From Lentisphaerota bacterium (GTDB taxonomy: Bacteria; Verrucomicrobiota; Kiritimatiellia; RFP12; UBA1067): a DNA stretch of 6,061 bases. The notes under the pieces are model-generated. The model ran no database searches. It was not told the DNA's origin and saw only the letters and a list, made by a program, of their open reading frames with translations. Of this stretch, positions 4,585 through 6,061 are shown piece after piece (position 1 is the stretch's first letter; every line of letters begins with the position of its first letter). Location: assembly GCA_015061765.1 (NCBI GenBank), contig SUVZ01000248.1, positions 1-6,061 of the forward strand. The letters run 5' to 3'. Position numbers and translations under genes: made by a program.

Positions 4585-6051
4585 TCAGGCGTTTGCGTAC
4601 ACCGGCGCCATCGCGTCGTGAATGCGGCGGTAGGTCTCGAACAGGCGGGCGTATTCTGCGGCGGCATTCGGATCGGGTGATATCGTGCGGTCCACGTGCA
4701 GACATTTCGCCACAGCATCCTTCACATCGCTGAAAAGACCGATTCCCGTTCCCGCCAGCAGACACGCACCGAAGCTCGCATCGCCTGGAGTCGGAACAGC
4801 CACAGTGCAGTTGAACACGTTCGCGACGATCTCGCTCCAAATCCTGGAACGCGCCCCGCCGCCAATAAGGAATATACGCTTCACAGGAAGCTTCATCTCC
4901 TCAAGCGTACGGTAACAGTCCCTGAGCGAGAACGCCACGCCCTCCATCAACGCACGGCAGAAGTCACCTCGTTTCGAGGATATCGACACTCCTGTAAAGC
5001 TGGCACGCAGGTTGGCATCCCAGTACGGACAGCGTTCGCCCTGAAGGTACGGATGGAAGAAAATGCCGTTCGCTCCGACGGGACTCGTCATCGCCTCTTC
5101 GTCCATCGCGCCGTAATCCGCGAACCCCCATGTATCGCGCATCCAACGCTGACAGAGCGCAGCCGCATTCGTAGCGGATACCGAATACCACATTCCGGGA
5201 ACGATGTGCGAATAAGTAAGGGTCTTCGGATGCGGATTGGCTTCAGCCGTCATGGAGTTCACATTGCCCGCCGTCGCAAGCTTGATGATGAGGTCGCCCG
5301 GCTCAACAGCTCCCGCACCATAGTCCTCAACCGCGCTGTCGCTCGAACCGCATACGACCGGCATCCCTTCCGGGAGCCCCGTCGCCGCAGCGGCCTCGGC
5401 GGTCACGTATCCTGCGACATCCGTCGGCGCGATGAATGACGGGAGCTTTTCGATGGTCAAACCGGCCATCTCCACAAGCTCGCGGTCCCAATCCGCCGCC
5501 TTCATGTCGAAGAAGAGCGTTCCCTGCGCTTCGATGCGGTCCGTCGCCGCGGCGCCGGTAAGCAGATAGCGCACATAGTCCTTCACAAAAAGGACTTGTT
5601 TCGTGCGCTCAAGCGCCTCCGGCTCATGCGCCTTGAGCCACATCATCTGCGGAAGCGTCCACGTCGGCGCAGGCATCTGGTAGCAGGACGAGAAAATCCT
5701 GTCGGCATAATTCGACCGCAGCATCTCACATTCAGCGGTGGAGCGCTGATCGGTCCACATGATGGTGCGGCGGACGGGCTTGTAGTCGCCATCCAGAAGG
5801 ACTGCATTGTGCGTGGATCCATCAAGCGCACAGGCCGCTACATCCTTCAGGTTCACGCCCTTGTCCGAAAGCTTCTTCAAGGCTGCGCAGAGGGAAGTCC
5901 ACCAGTCCTGCGGCTCCTGTTCGCTCCATCCTGGATGGTCATGGTATGTGGTGTATTCAACGCTCGCCTCGCCCGCGAACGAGCCGTCCTCACCAAGGGC
6001 CGTAACCTTGCATCCGCCGGTGCCGTAATCTATGCCAAGAAGAATCTTCAT
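4585..6051 (-). CDS. FGGY-family carbohydrate kinase, xylulokinase-like (XylB-type)
   Basis: The protein has 488 residues, the usual full length for the family. It is a cytoplasmic enzyme that phosphorylates a sugar or sugar alcohol with ATP; D-xylulose to xylulose 5-phosphate, feeding the pentose phosphate pathway, is the best guess. The N-terminal FGGY domain starts with the phosphate loop GIDYGTGGCK (6-15), then HPGWSEQ (39-45), DGSTHNAVLLD (77-87) and MWTDQR (98-103). The C-terminal domain has GSSDSAVEDYGAGAV (235-249), where D238 is the expected catalytic base, then ATAGNVN (260-266), GERCPYWD (338-345), LMEGVAFSLRD (368-378) and the adenine-site IGGGARSRIW (396-405). HPGWSEQ and ER-x-PYWD favour xylulokinase over glycerol or ribulokinase. 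DGSTHN replaces the GQMHG of E. coli XylB, so the substrate is not certain. The ATG at 6051 is preceded by GGATAAAGAA, a modest Shine-Dalgarno at the window edge. The exported-protein gene follows after 100 bp on the same strand. Confidence 0.93.
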   Translation of the reverse strand: MKILLGIDYGTGGCKVTALGEDGSFAGEASVEYTTYHDHPGWSEQEPQDWWTSLCAALKKLSDKGVNLKDVAACALDGSTHNAVLLDGDYKPVRRTIMWTDQRSTAECEMLRSNYADRIFSSCYQMPAPTWTLPQMMWLKAHEPEALERTKQVLFVKDYVRYLLTGAAATDRIEAQGTLFFDMKAADWDRELVEMAGLTIEKLPSFIAPTDVAGYVTAEAAAATGLPEGMPVVCGSSDSAVEDYGAGAVEPGDLIIKLATAGNVNSMTAEANPHPKTLTYSHIVPGMWYSVSATNAAALCQRWMRDTWGFADYGAMDEEAMTSPVGANGIFFHPYLQGERCPYWDANLRASFTGVSISSKRGDFCRALMEGVAFSLRDCYRTLEEMKLPVKRIFLIGGGARSRIWSEIVANVFNCTVAVPTPGDASFGACLLAGTGIGLFSDVKDAVAKCLHVDRTISPDPNAAAEYARLFETYRRIHDAMAPVYANA

Positions 6052-6061
6052 TTCTTTATCC

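Noticed and set aside
4696..5439. A 247-codon plus-strand frame inside the kinase gene
   Set aside because: It is antisense to a complete FGGY kinase with all motifs in place; long antisense frames are expected in GC-rich genes.

Overview
The window carries three genes, all on the minus strand, and about 1.3 kb of repeat-filled DNA with no convincing gene. The likely source is a Kiritimatiellota, Lentisphaerota or Verrucomicrobiota-type bacterium, probably gut-associated. This is an inference from two things: a large exported beta-strand-repeat protein with a W..P..G..Y module, and GC-rich hairpins of the GGGAGGG-stem-TCCT-stem type. There is no rRNA or housekeeping marker to confirm it.

Layout from the left edge. 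Positions 1-182 hold no convincing gene, only a perfect 12-bp inverted repeat (50-61 and 115-126). Positions 183-713 (minus) encode a small two-part DNA-binding protein: a basic helical N-terminal half, a tetrapeptide VDRT-repeat linker, and a C-terminal winged helix-turn-helix. The linker is encoded by 12-bp repeats that look like a row of DnaA boxes on the DNA. The 5' end is odd. The frame opens at a TTG, while a strong Shine-Dalgarno and ATG lie 26 bases upstream in another frame, which suggests a lost base or a short leader ORF. Just upstream, two mutually exclusive hairpins could hide or expose that Shine-Dalgarno.

Positions 773-2069 form a mosaic of unrelated short repeat families. They are REP-like hairpin doublets with covarying arms (869-947, 1511-1575, single at 1665-1685), an exact 23-bp-period array of palindromes (996-1110), six iteron-like copies of (A)ATCCAAGTRCACA around a strongly AT-rich tract (1133-1340), and two 22-bp-period direct-repeat pairs (1764-1807, 1822-1857). 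Iterons, an AT-rich tract, DnaA-box-like motifs and an adjacent DNA-binding protein resemble a replication-origin or regulatory module, but no initiator gene is visible.

Positions 2070-4484 (minus) encode an 804-residue exported repeat protein with a signal peptide. Positions 4585-6051 (minus) encode a complete FGGY-family sugar kinase of the xylulokinase-like type. The kinase lies upstream of the exported protein on the same strand with a 100-bp gap, so they may share a transcript, but a functional link is unproven. The kinase is clearly GC-rich while the exported protein gene is more AT-rich.
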